Of a stretch of DNA of 25,366 nucleotides, positions 6,084 to 15,349 are shown one piece after another. Both the position numbers and the translations under genes were made by a program. This DNA is from SIG350 sp964520895 (GTDB lineage: Bacteria; Bacillota; Clostridia; TANB77; SIG350): positions 1 through 25,366 of the forward strand of contig CAZFOR010000011.1 of NCBI GenBank assembly GCA_964520895.1. Direction: 5' to 3'. The notes under the pieces were generated by a model. That model ran no database searches and was not told the origin of the DNA. It saw only the letters and a program-made list of their open reading frames with translations. Within the stretch, counting starts at the first letter, position 1, and every line of letters begins with the position of its first letter.

Positions 6084-8234
6084 ATGAATGATAATATTAC
6101 AGAATTAAAAAAGGAAAAAAAATATTTAGATTACGCGAAAGCTCAAATTGCAGATTTGATAAAAACAGAAGAAATAAGATTTAAGAATTTGCCTAAACAA
6201 TATAAAGCAGATCCTTTTTTACTACAAAGATTAATGACATTAGTTGGTGTTAAATTAAATAATCTAAATACAAGTGAAAAGAAACCATATTTTGCAAGAA
6301 TTGATTTCAAAAATGATAAAGAAAAAAATGTTGAAACTTGCTATATTGGTAAAGTAGGGGTAATATCCAATGATAGCCAGATAGTTGTTGTTGATTGGAG
6401 AGCACCAATTAGTTCAATATATTATGATGGTAATATTGGAAGAGTATCATATAATGCACCAGATGGAAAAATACAAGGTGACCTTAGTTTAAAAAGACAA
6501 ATAGTAATTGAAAATGGTCAATTACTTAGTATATTTGATGTTGATAGTGTGTCTGATGATGAATTATTAAAACCATATTTAGGTGTAAATGCAGATAGTA
6601 GACTTAAAAATATTGTATCATCCATTCAATCTGAACAAAATAATATTATACGAGAAAATTTAGATAAAAACATAATTATACAAGGAGTTGCAGGTAGTGG
6701 AAAAACAACAGTTGCGCTACATAGAATATCATATTTAATATATAATTTAAATGATGTATCTAAACAAGATAGATTTATGGTAATAGGTCCAAATAAGTTC
6801 TTTATAAACTATATTTCAAATGTTTTACCAGACTTAGATGTTGCAAATGCGAAACAATGGACGTTTGAAGAGTTTGCAAAAGAATATGTAAATGAAAATA
6901 TAAAAATAATTGATATGTATCAAACTAATATGAAAGATAACACAAATCTTGAAGAAGATAATATATATAAATTTAAAACAAGTATGAGATATAAAGAGAT
7001 ATTAGATAAGTATATACAAAAATTTGAAGATAGTATGTTTGAAAATGATGGGATATATATTAATGAATACCGTATATTGACAAGTAAACAGATTAAAAAG
7101 ATATATTATGATAATAATGTATTAGATATATGCATAAAAAAGAAAATCGATAGAACATGTGAAATTATCACAAAGAAGGTACATGAAAAAGAGAATGTAT
7201 TAAAAGAGAAAATAAGAGATGTATTTGATAGAAAAATATTATTTGCAACTAGTGAAATAGAAAGAGAAGAATTGAAAAAATGTAAATTTGATATATATAA
7301 AGAATTAAATAATGGTTGTAAAAAAGTGCTTAAAAAATATTTTGAAAAAGGTAATATTAAAATTATACAAATGTATAAACAATTTATTGAGCAAATTGAT
7401 AAAAGTGATACTAATATAGATATTGAAAAGTACAGGCAAAACATATTATCTAATATAAATAAAAAGACATTTGAAGTTGAAGATATACCAGCTATTATGT
7501 ATCTAAAGTACAAACTAAATGGTGCAGATGATTATAAAAAATATTTACATGCAGTAATAGATGAAGCACAAGATTTTGGTGAGTTTCATTTTTATGTATT
7601 AAGAAAGATTATGCAAAATAGTACATTTAGTATATTTGGTGATTTAGCACAATCAATATATTCATTTAGAGCAATAGATAATTGGGATTATATAATTAAT
7701 GATATATTTGAAACTAAATGCGAGTTAATGAAACTTAAAAAAAGTTATAGAACAAGTATCGAAATAATGAATGAGGCAAATAAGGTTAATACTTATTTAG
7801 GCTTAGATAAAGCAATGCCTGTAATTAGACATGGTCAAGAAGTTAAAACGGTTAAAATAGCAGGTAACAAAGAAAAAGTAGAGTATATTGAAAATAAAAT
7901 AAATGAGTATATACAAAAAGGATATAAATCTATTGCAATAATTTGTAAAGATGAAAAATCAGCAAAACATATCTATAGCAATATTAAAGATAAAATAAAA
8001 GATATAGAGCTTATATCACAAGATAATGAAATGTATAATGGAGGTATATGTGTATTAACAGCATTTTTAGCAAAAGGGTTAGAGTTTGATGCAGATATAA
8101 TTTTGGATGTTGATGAAAATGTATATAATTCAAACTACAAATATGATATGAAACTGTTGTATGTTGCAATGACAAGAGCACTACATGAAATGGAACTTAC
8201 TTATGAAAATTATATTACTAAACCACTTAAATAA
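6084..8234 (+). CDS. helD: HelD-like UvrD/Rep superfamily 1 ATPase
   Basis: A 716-residue superfamily 1 protein of the HelD class, which binds RNA polymerase and uses ATP to release stalled polymerase from nucleic acid. The N-terminal helical part (LKKEKKYLDYAKAQI...) matches HelD coiled-coil arms. The diagnostic block VVDWRAPISSIYYDG precedes Walker A, GVAGSGKT at about 201-208. Walker B is AVIDEAQDF near 490, followed by FGDLAQSIYSFRAI and a C-terminal YVAMTRALHEM motif. ATG 6084 is chosen because AAGGAG (6070-6075) is eight bases upstream; GTG 6075 overlaps that site and ATG 6078 is too close. Length is close to Bacillus HelD. The gene stands alone between two promoters. The middle insertion (about 260-470) is Lys/Glu/Ile-rich and poorly conserved, as usual in this family. 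Confidence 0.9.
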   Translation: MNDNITELKKEKKYLDYAKAQIADLIKTEEIRFKNLPKQYKADPFLLQRLMTLVGVKLNNLNTSEKKPYFARIDFKNDKEKNVETCYIGKVGVISNDSQIVVVDWRAPISSIYYDGNIGRVSYNAPDGKIQGDLSLKRQIVIENGQLLSIFDVDSVSDDELLKPYLGVNADSRLKNIVSSIQSEQNNIIRENLDKNIIIQGVAGSGKTTVALHRISYLIYNLNDVSKQDRFMVIGPNKFFINYISNVLPDLDVANAKQWTFEEFAKEYVNENIKIIDMYQTNMKDNTNLEEDNIYKFKTSMRYKEILDKYIQKFEDSMFENDGIYINEYRILTSKQIKKIYYDNNVLDICIKKKIDRTCEIITKKVHEKENVLKEKIRDVFDRKILFATSEIEREELKKCKFDIYKELNNGCKKVLKKYFEKGNIKIIQMYKQFIEQIDKSDTNIDIEKYRQNILSNINKKTFEVEDIPAIMYLKYKLNGADDYKKYLHAVIDEAQDFGEFHFYVLRKIMQNSTFSIFGDLAQSIYSFRAIDNWDYIINDIFETKCELMKLKKSYRTSIEIMNEANKVNTYLGLDKAMPVIRHGQEVKTVKIAGNKEKVEYIENKINEYIQKGYKSIAIICKDEKSAKHIYSNIKDKIKDIELISQDNEMYNGGICVLTAFLAKGLEFDADIILDVDENVYNSNYKYDMKLLYVAMTRALHEMELTYENYITKPLK

Positions 8235-8245
8235 CAAAAAGCATA

Positions 8246-8274
8246 TTGACAATTTAAAACGAATATAATAATAT
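8246..8274 (+). promoter_or_regulatory. Promoter of the pseudopilin/LRR gene
   Basis: A consensus -35, TTGACA (8246-8251), and TAATAT (8269-8274) with a 17-base spacer, about 50 bases before ATG 8325. A second -10-like TATAAT at 8264-8269 would leave only 12 bases and is unlikely. Confidence 0.6.
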
Positions 8275-8324
8275 CTTAAAAAGGAGAAGAAATATTTAAG
8301 ATAAAGATATAGGAGATAAATTGA

Positions 8325-8681
8325 ATGAAACAAAGAAAATTAAATAAAGGAATAAGTTTAGTAGCATTAATAATAACAATAATAGTATTAATAATACTAA
8401 CAGGGACAGTAATATTAATGGTAAATCAAGGAGATATAATAGGAAAATCGAAAGAAGCAGTATTTAAAAATGATATAACAGCATATAGAGAAGTATTAGT
8501 AACATATGAAATGAATAGAAAATTAAAAGTAGCTACAAACGAAAGTACAGATGGTCCAGCAAATGCAAAAACAAAAGAACAAATAAAAGCAATAATACCA
8601 GAATTTAAAGATGAATATGAAGGAGTAGTAGAAATATTTAATGGGCAACTAGTTGCATGTCGAGATATAATAAATGGTTAA
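8325..8681 (+). CDS. Pseudopilin-like N-terminal part of a surface protein (5' half of a frameshifted gene)
   Basis: 118 residues that begin with a short basic head, KQRKLNKG, followed by ISLVALIITIIVLIILTGTVI. This is the type IV prepilin-like cleavage and helix segment, but without the usual Glu at position 5 of the mature protein. Such variants are frequent in clostridial surface proteins. The rest (FKNDITAYREVLVTYEM..., GQLVACR) resembles the soluble linker preceding repeat domains. The frame ends at 8679-8681, but the open frame shifted by -1 (open from 8642) continues smoothly into the leucine-rich repeats. I therefore read 8325-9220 as one gene broken by a one-base loss near 8653-8661, rather than two genes. 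The ribosome binding site TAGGAGA (8310-8316) supports ATG 8325. Confidence 0.75.
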   Translation: MKQRKLNKGISLVALIITIIVLIILTGTVILMVNQGDIIGKSKEAVFKNDITAYREVLVTYEMNRKLKVATNESTDGPANAKTKEQIKAIIPEFKDEYEGVVEIFNGQLVACRDIING

Positions 8682-9220
8682 CTGATTTATCATTATCATT
8701 AGTACCATGGGATAATTCACAAGTAGGCGATTTTTTAATAACAAATAATGAAATAGAAAGATATATTCAAACAAATGAGAATGTAATAATACCAGAAGGT
8801 ATTACGAAAATTAGAATGGGTGCATTTTCTAGTTGTGAAAGTATAATAAGTGTAAAAATACCAAGTACAGTAATAAGTATAGAGGCAGGCGCATTTGCAA
8901 ATTGTACTAATTTGGTAAGTATAAAAATACCAAGTAGTGTTAAAAGTATAGCAAATGCTGCATTTATTGAATGTCCAAATTTAACAAATGTAACAATAGA
9001 AAATGGTGTTAAAACAATAGAAAGTGGTGCATTTTTTCAATGTACTAATTTGAAAAGCATAGTAATACCAAGTACTATTGAAACAATAGATTCAACTGCA
9101 TTTGCAAGTTGTGAAAGATTAACAAGTGTTAAAGTTAAAAGCGGTAGTAGTTTAAGTACATTATCAGCAGAATATCCATGGGGAATAGAAGATGAGTCAA
9201 TAATACAATTTAATCAATAA
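8657..9220 (+). CDS. BspA-type leucine-rich repeat domain (3' half of a frameshifted gene)
   Basis: Five consecutive 23-residue LRR_5 (BspA-like) repeats of the pattern IPxxVxxIxxxAFxxCxxLxxVx, from about residue 44 (IPEGITKIRMGAFSSC) to residue 158, followed by a short tail. Such repeats occur on cell-surface and secreted proteins and bind host or partner proteins. The ATG at 8657 has no ribosome binding site and lies inside the preceding frame, overlapping it by 25 bases. Independent initiation is doubtful, although reinitiation cannot be excluded. The segment YNKWLTDLSLSLVPW before the repeats fits a continuation of the pseudopilin linker (GQLVA...). A strong terminator follows. There is no LPXTG or dockerin motif, so the protein would be held by its N-terminal helix. 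Confidence 0.75.
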   Translation: MSRYNKWLTDLSLSLVPWDNSQVGDFLITNNEIERYIQTNENVIIPEGITKIRMGAFSSCESIISVKIPSTVISIEAGAFANCTNLVSIKIPSSVKSIANAAFIECPNLTNVTIENGVKTIESGAFFQCTNLKSIVIPSTIETIDSTAFASCERLTSVKVKSGSSLSTLSAEYPWGIEDESIIQFNQ

Positions 9221-9255
9221 AATTATATTTTTTAAAATACGATTATATATATATT

Positions 9256-9305
9256 AAATCACAAATTTTTGAGATAGTTCTTCAATATTTGTGATTTTAT
9301 TTTTA
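9256..9305 (+). terminator. Rho-independent terminator after the LRR gene
   Basis: AAATCACAAAT (9256-9266) pairs perfectly with ATTTGTGATTT (9287-9297), followed by TATTTTTAT. Confidence 0.8.
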
Positions 9306-9345
9306 TATCCTAAAACATCAATTAGTATATTTTTTCTTTATTTAC

Positions 9346-9374
9346 TTGTAAAGATAACTATAAAAAGATATAAT
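9346..9374 (+). promoter_or_regulatory. Promoter of rmuC
   Basis: TTGTAA (9346-9351) and a perfect TATAAT (9369-9374) with a 17-base spacer, 36 bases before ATG 9410. It probably also drives addA. Confidence 0.6.
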
Positions 9375-9409
9375 TCATATATGATATAAAAATGAAAAGG
9401 AGAAAAAAG

Positions 9410-10651
9410 ATGGAAGTAATTTTATTAGTAGTTGCAATTGTTATGTTAGTTATAAATATGGTATTAATAATTGTTAATATTAAATCAAATAAAGGTAATA
9501 AGGAGACAGAAAGGTTAATAAATGATTTATCTAATTTAATTAACAAAACAAAGGATGAAATAAACCAAAATTGTAGTACTAAAATAACTGAAAGTATTAA
9601 TATACAACAAAATCAATTAACTAATTTGACAACATTAAATGAAAATAAATTGGAATTAGTTAGGAAAACAGTTGAAGAAAAACTAACTCAAATACAAAAA
9701 GATAATTCTGAAAAATTAGAAAAAATGAGAGTTACAGTTGATGAAAAATTACATAAAACATTAGAACAAAGATTAGGAGAGTCATTTAAATTAGTTAATG
9801 ATAGATTAGAATCAGTATATAAAGGATTAGGTGAAATGCAAACACTTGCACAAGGTGTAGGTGATTTGAAAAAAGTATTTACTAATGTTAAATCAAGAGG
9901 ATATTGGGGAGAAATTCAATTACATAATATATTAGAGCAATTTTTAACAAATGACCAATATTTAACTAATGTAAAAACAAAACCTAAATCAAATGATTTT
10001 GTTGAATTTGCAATTAAACTACCTGGAAAAAGTGAAGAAGAAACAGTACTATTACCAGTTGATTCTAAATTTCCAATAGAAGATTTCCAAAAACTAATTG
10101 AAGCAGAAGATACAGGTGATATAAATGATATATTAGAAAATAGAAAAAAATTAGAAACAGCTGTTAAATCATTTGCAAAAGATATATATGACAAATATAT
10201 AGAAACACCATATACAACAGATTTTGCAATTATGTTTTTACCAACTGAAAGTCTATATTGTGAGATACTTAGAAACTCAACACTTTGTGAGCAAATATCA
10301 CAAAAATATAGAGTAGTAATATCAGGTCCAACAACATTTATTGCATTACTTAATAGTTTGCAAATGGGATTTAAAACATTAGCAATTGAAAAACGTTCTA
10401 GTGAAGTATGGAAACTATTAGGTATGGTAAAATCAGAGTTTTCAAAATTTGGAGATTTACTTGATAAAACAAACAAGAAACTTCAAGAGATATCTAATAC
10501 AATGGTACTTGCTACTAGAAAAACAAGAACTATTGAAAGTAAATTAAAAAATGTAGAATTATTACCAGTAGATAATGAGCAAGAATTCTATATGTTACCA
10601 AATGGGGATAATGTGGAAGAAAAAGAAGAAACAAATGAAGAAGAACAATAA
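9410..10651 (+). CDS. rmuC: DNA recombination protein RmuC
   Basis: A 413-residue RmuC-family protein: N-terminal membrane anchor (about residues 2-24), a long coiled coil (about 30-150), then the restriction-endonuclease-like core with LKKVFTNVKSRGYWGEIQL, LLPVDSKFPIEDFQ and IMFLPTESLY. RmuC limits DNA inversions at short inverted repeats and is thought to be a nuclease. ATG 9410 is preferred over in-frame ATG 9392 because the ribosome binding site AAAGGAG (9396-9402) lies inside the longer reading and seven bases before 9410. The C-terminal tail is Glu-rich. It is followed after 23 bases by addA, so two recombination or repair genes appear to be cotranscribed. Confidence 0.93.
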   Translation: MEVILLVVAIVMLVINMVLIIVNIKSNKGNKETERLINDLSNLINKTKDEINQNCSTKITESINIQQNQLTNLTTLNENKLELVRKTVEEKLTQIQKDNSEKLEKMRVTVDEKLHKTLEQRLGESFKLVNDRLESVYKGLGEMQTLAQGVGDLKKVFTNVKSRGYWGEIQLHNILEQFLTNDQYLTNVKTKPKSNDFVEFAIKLPGKSEEETVLLPVDSKFPIEDFQKLIEAEDTGDINDILENRKKLETAVKSFAKDIYDKYIETPYTTDFAIMFLPTESLYCEILRNSTLCEQISQKYRVVISGPTTFIALLNSLQMGFKTLAIEKRSSEVWKLLGMVKSEFSKFGDLLDKTNKKLQEISNTMVLATRKTRTIESKLKNVELLPVDNEQEFYMLPNGDNVEEKEETNEEEQ

Positions 10652-10674
10652 AGTTATATAAAGTAGGTGAGATA

Positions 10675-13600
10675 ATGAACTTTACATATGAGCAAACAAT
10701 GGCTATAAATAAAAGAAATTGTAATTTACTAGTATCAGCAGGTGCGGGGTCTGGTAAAACAGCTGTATTAGTTGAAAGAATAATAAATAAGGTATTAAAA
10801 GAAAATATTGATATAACTAAAATATTAGTTGTAACATTTACTAATGCAGCAGCAAGTGAAATGAAGGAAAGAGTATTAAATAAATTATATGATATATTAG
10901 ATAATGAGCCAGATAATATTTTACTACAAAGCCAAATTAGTAATTTAAATAAAGCAAATATAATGACAATACATTCATTTTGCTTAGATGTAATTAGAAA
11001 CTACTATTATCAAATAGATATTGACCCTAACTTTAAAATAGCTAATGATATAGATAATGAATTAATGAAATATGAAATAATTGAGGAAATGTTTGAAAAA
11101 CAATATGAAAATTTAGATGAAGAGTTTTTGAATTTAACACAAATGTATGATTCTAAAAATGATCAAGATAATTTAAGAGATGTTATATTAGATATATACA
11201 GATATGTGATTAATACACCATTTCCACAAAAAAGTATAAATGAATTAATAGACGAACTAAAACAAGATAATAGCATAGATTTTGAGCAAACTGTTTGGGG
11301 TAAATATGCTATTTCTAAGATAATAGATAATATTAATATAGCAATTAATGAATATGATAAAATACTAGATTTAGTTGAAGGGTTAGATAAACAAACAGAT
11401 TTCTTTTTAGAAAGAAAACAAGAAATGATAAATTTATTAAATATCCAAAATTTAAAATGGGATGAGATAGTAAATTTACTTAATAATATATCTTTCCCAC
11501 GAAGGCAGTCAAAAGAAATTGAAAAAGAAACATCACAGATTATAGGGATATATTGGGATAATATTAAAAACATATTTAAACAAATAGATTTTAAAATTAA
11601 TACAGATACTATTATGAAACAGCAACAAATAAATAAAAAAGAAAATATATATCTACTAAATATGGTTAATGAATTTTACACATTATTTAGTAATAAGAAA
11701 AAGGAAAGTAATATATTAGATTTTAATGATTTAGAACACTATTGTTTACAAATATTATTAAACGATGAAAAACCATCAGATGTAGCACTTGAATATAGAA
11801 ATAAATTTGAAGAAATATTAATTGATGAATATCAAGATAGTAACTATATACAAGAATATATTTTAAATATAATATCAAAGGTTGATGAAGGAATCCCTAA
11901 TATTTTTATGGTTGGGGATGTTAAACAAAGTATATATAAATTTAGAGGTGCAAAACCAGAGATATTTTTAGGAAAATATTATACATATAATGAATGTGAA
12001 GATATTAATCAAGACGAACAATATTTGAAAATAAACTTATATAAGAATTTTAGAAGTAGAAATCAAATACTAGATTTTACAAACTATATTTTTTCAAATA
12101 TTATGTCAAAACAAATAGGTGAAATTGAATATAACAAAAATGAGTTTTTAAATTGTGGTGCACAATATGAAATACTTGATAATGTTAATAATAAAGTTGA
12201 AATTGATATAATAGATGTTAATAATGAAAATGAAATAAATAATGAGTATGAATTAGATAATGAAAATCAGTTAGATAATATTCAAGATGAGGATATTATA
12301 TCAGAAGACATAGAATATGAGGCAAAGTTTATTGTTAATAAAATAAATGAGATGATAAATAATAAGTTTCAAGTTTTAGATAAAAAAACAGGTAAATATA
12401 GAGATGTGAGATACAGTGATATAGTAATATTACTAAGATCAACAAAAGGAATATCACAAGTATATAATGAAATATTTAAACAAAATGGTATTTCGTTATT
12501 TGTAGATAATTCAACTGGATATTTAGATGAAATAGAAGTACAAACAGTAATAAATATGTTGAAAATAATTGATAATCCATATCAAGATATACCATTAGTA
12601 TCTGTTTTAAAATCTCCTTTTGGAAATTTTACAGATGATGAGTTAATTGAAATTAGAAATATTGATAAAACTTCATATTTCTATATTTGTATGCAAAAAA
12701 TGCATATTAATCAAGATAGTGATTTATGTAAAAAAGTATCTAATTTTATTAGTAAAATAAATGATTATCAAGATAAATCAAAATACTTAAAAGTAAGTAA
12801 ATTAATATGGAATATATATGAAGATACAAGTTATTTGTTATATATGAAAAAAGAAAAAAACTATGAAAACAAAAAAGCAAATTTAATGCTTTTATTTGAA
12901 AGAGCAAAACAATTTGAACAATCTAGTTTTAAAGGTTTATTTAATTTTATAAATTTTATTGAGAAAATTGAGCATAATAAACAAGACCTAGGAACTGCTA
13001 CAATAATAGGTGAAAATGATAATGTAGTTAGATTGTTTAGTATCCATAAATCAAAAGGCTTAGAGTTCCCTGTTGTATTTTTAAGTAATATTAATAAAAA
13101 GTTTAATTACAAAGATTTATATAAAAACATATTACTACATCAAGATTTTGGATTATGTAGTCAAATAATTGATTTAGATAAAAGAATAAAATATCCTAGT
13201 ATATATAAAAAAATATTACAAGATAAGCTTAAATATGAAACGATTTCAGAGGAAATGAGAATACTATATGTAGCATTAACTAGAGCAAAAGAAAAGTTAA
13301 TTTTAACAGGTATTAGTAAAAATACTGATAATGATTTGGAAAAAATAAAGTATCTGTTTATTAAAGATTTAAATTCATATATGAAAATGATATGTTATAT
13401 TTTAGCAAATAAAGGTTATGATAAAAATATAGTGGATTTTAATATCGTTAATTCAAATGAGATAGTTATTGAAAATAACGAAGTAGTTGATGTAATACAA
13501 AGTAATGATAAACTTGATAATGAGTTTGATAAAAATAAATATACTGATATTTGTGATTGTTTTAATAAAAAATATGTATATGATTATTTAACTAAAATAC

Positions 13601-14298
13601 CTCATAAGATATCTGTAAGTGAGCTTAAAAGGAAGTTTAATGACCAAGAGGATAATATAGTTAATATATATCAAGATGAGATTATACCTACCTTTATGAA
13701 GCAACAAGAAGGTAGTAATGATGAGAGTGAAATTGTTAATAAAAATAAAAAAAATAACAATTTATCACCACTTGAAATAGGAAATCTATATCACTATATT
13801 TTTCAAAAATTAGATTTTACAAAAGAGTATAGTGTGAAAGATATACAAAATGAGATTAACAAAATAGCAATAGATTTTAATATTTCTAATGATAATATTA
13901 AAGTAATTGATATTAATAAAATACATAGATTTGTAACTAGTAATTTGTATGAAAGAGCTAGAAATTCTAATAAAATATATAAAGAAGAGGCATTTTTACT
14001 TCAAGTACAAATAAAAGAGTTATTAGAATATTTTAAAATAGAGGATATCGATATAAATAATATTAGCCAAGATGAAACTGTGCTATTACAGGGTATTATT
14101 GATATGTTCTTTTATGAAGATAATGAAATTGTTTTAGTAGATTATAAAACTGATAAGGTAAATAATACACAGATAATAAAAAATAGATATGAAAAACAAT
14201 TAGAGTATTATGAAAAAGCATTAACAAGTATAACTAATAAAAAGGTAAAAGGTAAATATATATTTTTAGTTGAAACAGGACAAGTTGTTGAAATGTAA
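10675..14298 (+). CDS. addA: ATP-dependent helicase/nuclease subunit A (AddA)
   Basis: A 1207-residue UvrD-type helicase with a C-terminal RecB-family nuclease, close to the usual AddA length. Walker A is SAGAGSGKTA at 21-30; Walker B is LIDEYQDSN near 382-390. Other helicase motifs are GDVKQSIYKFRGA near 414, LFSIHKSKGLEFPVV, and RILYVALTRAKEKL near 862. The nuclease centre shows His1040 (GNLYHYIF), Asp1143 (GIIDMFF), Asp1156 and Lys1158 (VDYKTDK), so both activities look intact. AddA works with AddB to process double-strand breaks for RecA. No addB lies upstream or downstream in this window, unlike the usual addB-addA order; it must lie elsewhere or be replaced. The GTG/ATG region has a good ribosome binding site (AGGTGA) before ATG 10675. 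Confidence 0.97.
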   Translation: MNFTYEQTMAINKRNCNLLVSAGAGSGKTAVLVERIINKVLKENIDITKILVVTFTNAAASEMKERVLNKLYDILDNEPDNILLQSQISNLNKANIMTIHSFCLDVIRNYYYQIDIDPNFKIANDIDNELMKYEIIEEMFEKQYENLDEEFLNLTQMYDSKNDQDNLRDVILDIYRYVINTPFPQKSINELIDELKQDNSIDFEQTVWGKYAISKIIDNINIAINEYDKILDLVEGLDKQTDFFLERKQEMINLLNIQNLKWDEIVNLLNNISFPRRQSKEIEKETSQIIGIYWDNIKNIFKQIDFKINTDTIMKQQQINKKENIYLLNMVNEFYTLFSNKKKESNILDFNDLEHYCLQILLNDEKPSDVALEYRNKFEEILIDEYQDSNYIQEYILNIISKVDEGIPNIFMVGDVKQSIYKFRGAKPEIFLGKYYTYNECEDINQDEQYLKINLYKNFRSRNQILDFTNYIFSNIMSKQIGEIEYNKNEFLNCGAQYEILDNVNNKVEIDIIDVNNENEINNEYELDNENQLDNIQDEDIISEDIEYEAKFIVNKINEMINNKFQVLDKKTGKYRDVRYSDIVILLRSTKGISQVYNEIFKQNGISLFVDNSTGYLDEIEVQTVINMLKIIDNPYQDIPLVSVLKSPFGNFTDDELIEIRNIDKTSYFYICMQKMHINQDSDLCKKVSNFISKINDYQDKSKYLKVSKLIWNIYEDTSYLLYMKKEKNYENKKANLMLLFERAKQFEQSSFKGLFNFINFIEKIEHNKQDLGTATIIGENDNVVRLFSIHKSKGLEFPVVFLSNINKKFNYKDLYKNILLHQDFGLCSQIIDLDKRIKYPSIYKKILQDKLKYETISEEMRILYVALTRAKEKLILTGISKNTDNDLEKIKYLFIKDLNSYMKMICYILANKGYDKNIVDFNIVNSNEIVIENNEVVDVIQSNDKLDNEFDKNKYTDICDCFNKKYVYDYLTKIPHKISVSELKRKFNDQEDNIVNIYQDEIIPTFMKQQEGSNDESEIVNKNKKNNNLSPLEIGNLYHYIFQKLDFTKEYSVKDIQNEINKIAIDFNISNDNIKVIDINKIHRFVTSNLYERARNSNKIYKEEAFLLQVQIKELLEYFKIEDIDINNISQDETVLLQGIIDMFFYEDNEIVLVDYKTDKVNNTQIIKNRYEKQLEYYEKALTSITNKKVKGKYIFLVETGQVVEM

Positions 14299-14330
14299 TG
14301 TGTATGTGTTATGTAAAAGGGGTAATTTAT

Positions 14331-15278
14331 ATGAAATATGATATTGAGACTATAAGCTATAAAAGTAGTAATTTAATAAATAATGTTGATGCTAGAATTT
14401 TTAAGCCAAAAGATATCAAAAACATTAAAGGTATTGTTCAAATAAGTCATGGTATGTGTGAATATATTGATATGTATGAGGGATTTGCAAAGTTTTTAAA
14501 TGATAATGGATATATTGTTTGTGGTAATAGTCATATAGGACATGGTAAATCTGTTAATTCAGAAAAAGAATATGGCTTTTTTGCAGATAGGTTTGGGTAT
14601 AGATGTTTAATAAAAGATGTATATAGTTTAACTTGTATAATGAAAGAAAAATATCCAGATGTCCCATACGTATTATTAGGCCATTCTATGGGTTCATTTA
14701 TAGCTAGATGCTATATTCAGCAATATGGTAACGAGATAGATGGTGTAATGTTATCTGGTACAATAGGGCCAAATCCTTTGATAGAAGCGGGTATTAAGGG
14801 ATGTAATTTAGTAATAAAAGATAAAGGTAAAATGTATAGAAGTGAAGTTTTAACAGATAGTATGTTAAAATTAGTATTTAATAGTAAAATTAAACATAGC
14901 CTTACAAAATATGATTGGATTTCAAGAGATGTGAATATTATAAATAAACATAATAATGATAGTATGACAGATTTTGTTTTTACAGCAAGTGGATATAAAG
15001 ATTTGTTTAATTTAGTTAAGTATTCAAACAAATTGGAGTATTTGCAAAAGATACCAAAAAAATTACCAATATATATTTTTTCAGGTGATAAAGACCCTGT
15101 TGGTGATAATGGTGTAGGTGTTAATAAGGTATATGAGAATTTATTAAAAGTTGGTTGTAAAGATGTTAATATGAAATTATATAAAAATGGTAGACATGAA
15201 ATGCTAAATGAAATTAATAATGATAAAGTATACAAAGATATATTAAATTGGATGGAACATAAAGTGATAAAAAAATAA
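14331..15278 (+). CDS. Alpha/beta hydrolase (lysophospholipase/monoacylglycerol lipase-like, S33 type)
   Basis: A 315-residue serine hydrolase. The nucleophile elbow is GHSMGS with Ser119, the acid is probably Asp255 (SGDKDPVG), and the base His289 (NGRHEML). The N-terminal QISHGMCEYIDMYEGFAKFLNDNGY block is typical of lysophospholipase or monoacylglycerol-lipase-like proteins (PldB/YtpA type). No signal peptide is visible, so it is presumably cytoplasmic and acts on lipid or small ester substrates; the exact substrate cannot be read from sequence. ATG 14331 is chosen because AAAAGGGG (14315-14322) lies eight bases upstream. The longer reading from ATG 14298, which overlaps the addA stop, has a poor context. 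It probably shares the rmuC-addA transcript. Confidence 0.9.
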   Translation: MKYDIETISYKSSNLINNVDARIFKPKDIKNIKGIVQISHGMCEYIDMYEGFAKFLNDNGYIVCGNSHIGHGKSVNSEKEYGFFADRFGYRCLIKDVYSLTCIMKEKYPDVPYVLLGHSMGSFIARCYIQQYGNEIDGVMLSGTIGPNPLIEAGIKGCNLVIKDKGKMYRSEVLTDSMLKLVFNSKIKHSLTKYDWISRDVNIINKHNNDSMTDFVFTASGYKDLFNLVKYSNKLEYLQKIPKKLPIYIFSGDKDPVGDNGVGVNKVYENLLKVGCKDVNMKLYKNGRHEMLNEINNDKVYKDILNWMEHKVIKK

Positions 15279-15293
15279 CTATAAAATTGATAT

Positions 15294-15310
15294 AAAGTTG
15301 TAAAACTTTT
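15294..15310 (+). terminator. Weak terminator-like hairpin
   Basis: AAAGTT (15294-15299) can pair with AACTTT (15304-15309) followed by one more T. The stem is short and AT-rich, so it may only weakly end the rmuC-addA-hydrolase transcript. Confidence 0.25.
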
Positions 15311-15320
15311 CATGAAAATA

Positions 15321-15349
15321 TTGCATATATGCAAAAAATAATATATAAT
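15321..15349 (+). promoter_or_regulatory. Promoter of mreB, overlapping a 14-bp palindrome
   Basis: TTGCAT (15321-15326) and TATAAT (15344-15349) with a 17-base spacer. The -35 forms one half of the perfect palindrome TTGCATATATGCAA (15321-15334), a possible operator. The leader then contains TTGTAACAAA twice (15359-15368 and 15370-15379). Confidence 0.6.

Noticed and set aside
8642..8681. Programmed -1 ribosomal frameshift in the pseudopilin/LRR gene
   Set aside because: The overlap contains no X-XXY-YYZ slippery heptamer and no strong downstream stem, so a mutation or sequence error is more likely.
14298..14330. Upstream start for the alpha/beta hydrolase overlapping the addA stop
   Set aside because: The ribosome binding site AAAAGGGG lies downstream of it and fits ATG 14331; the extra residues are not family-like.
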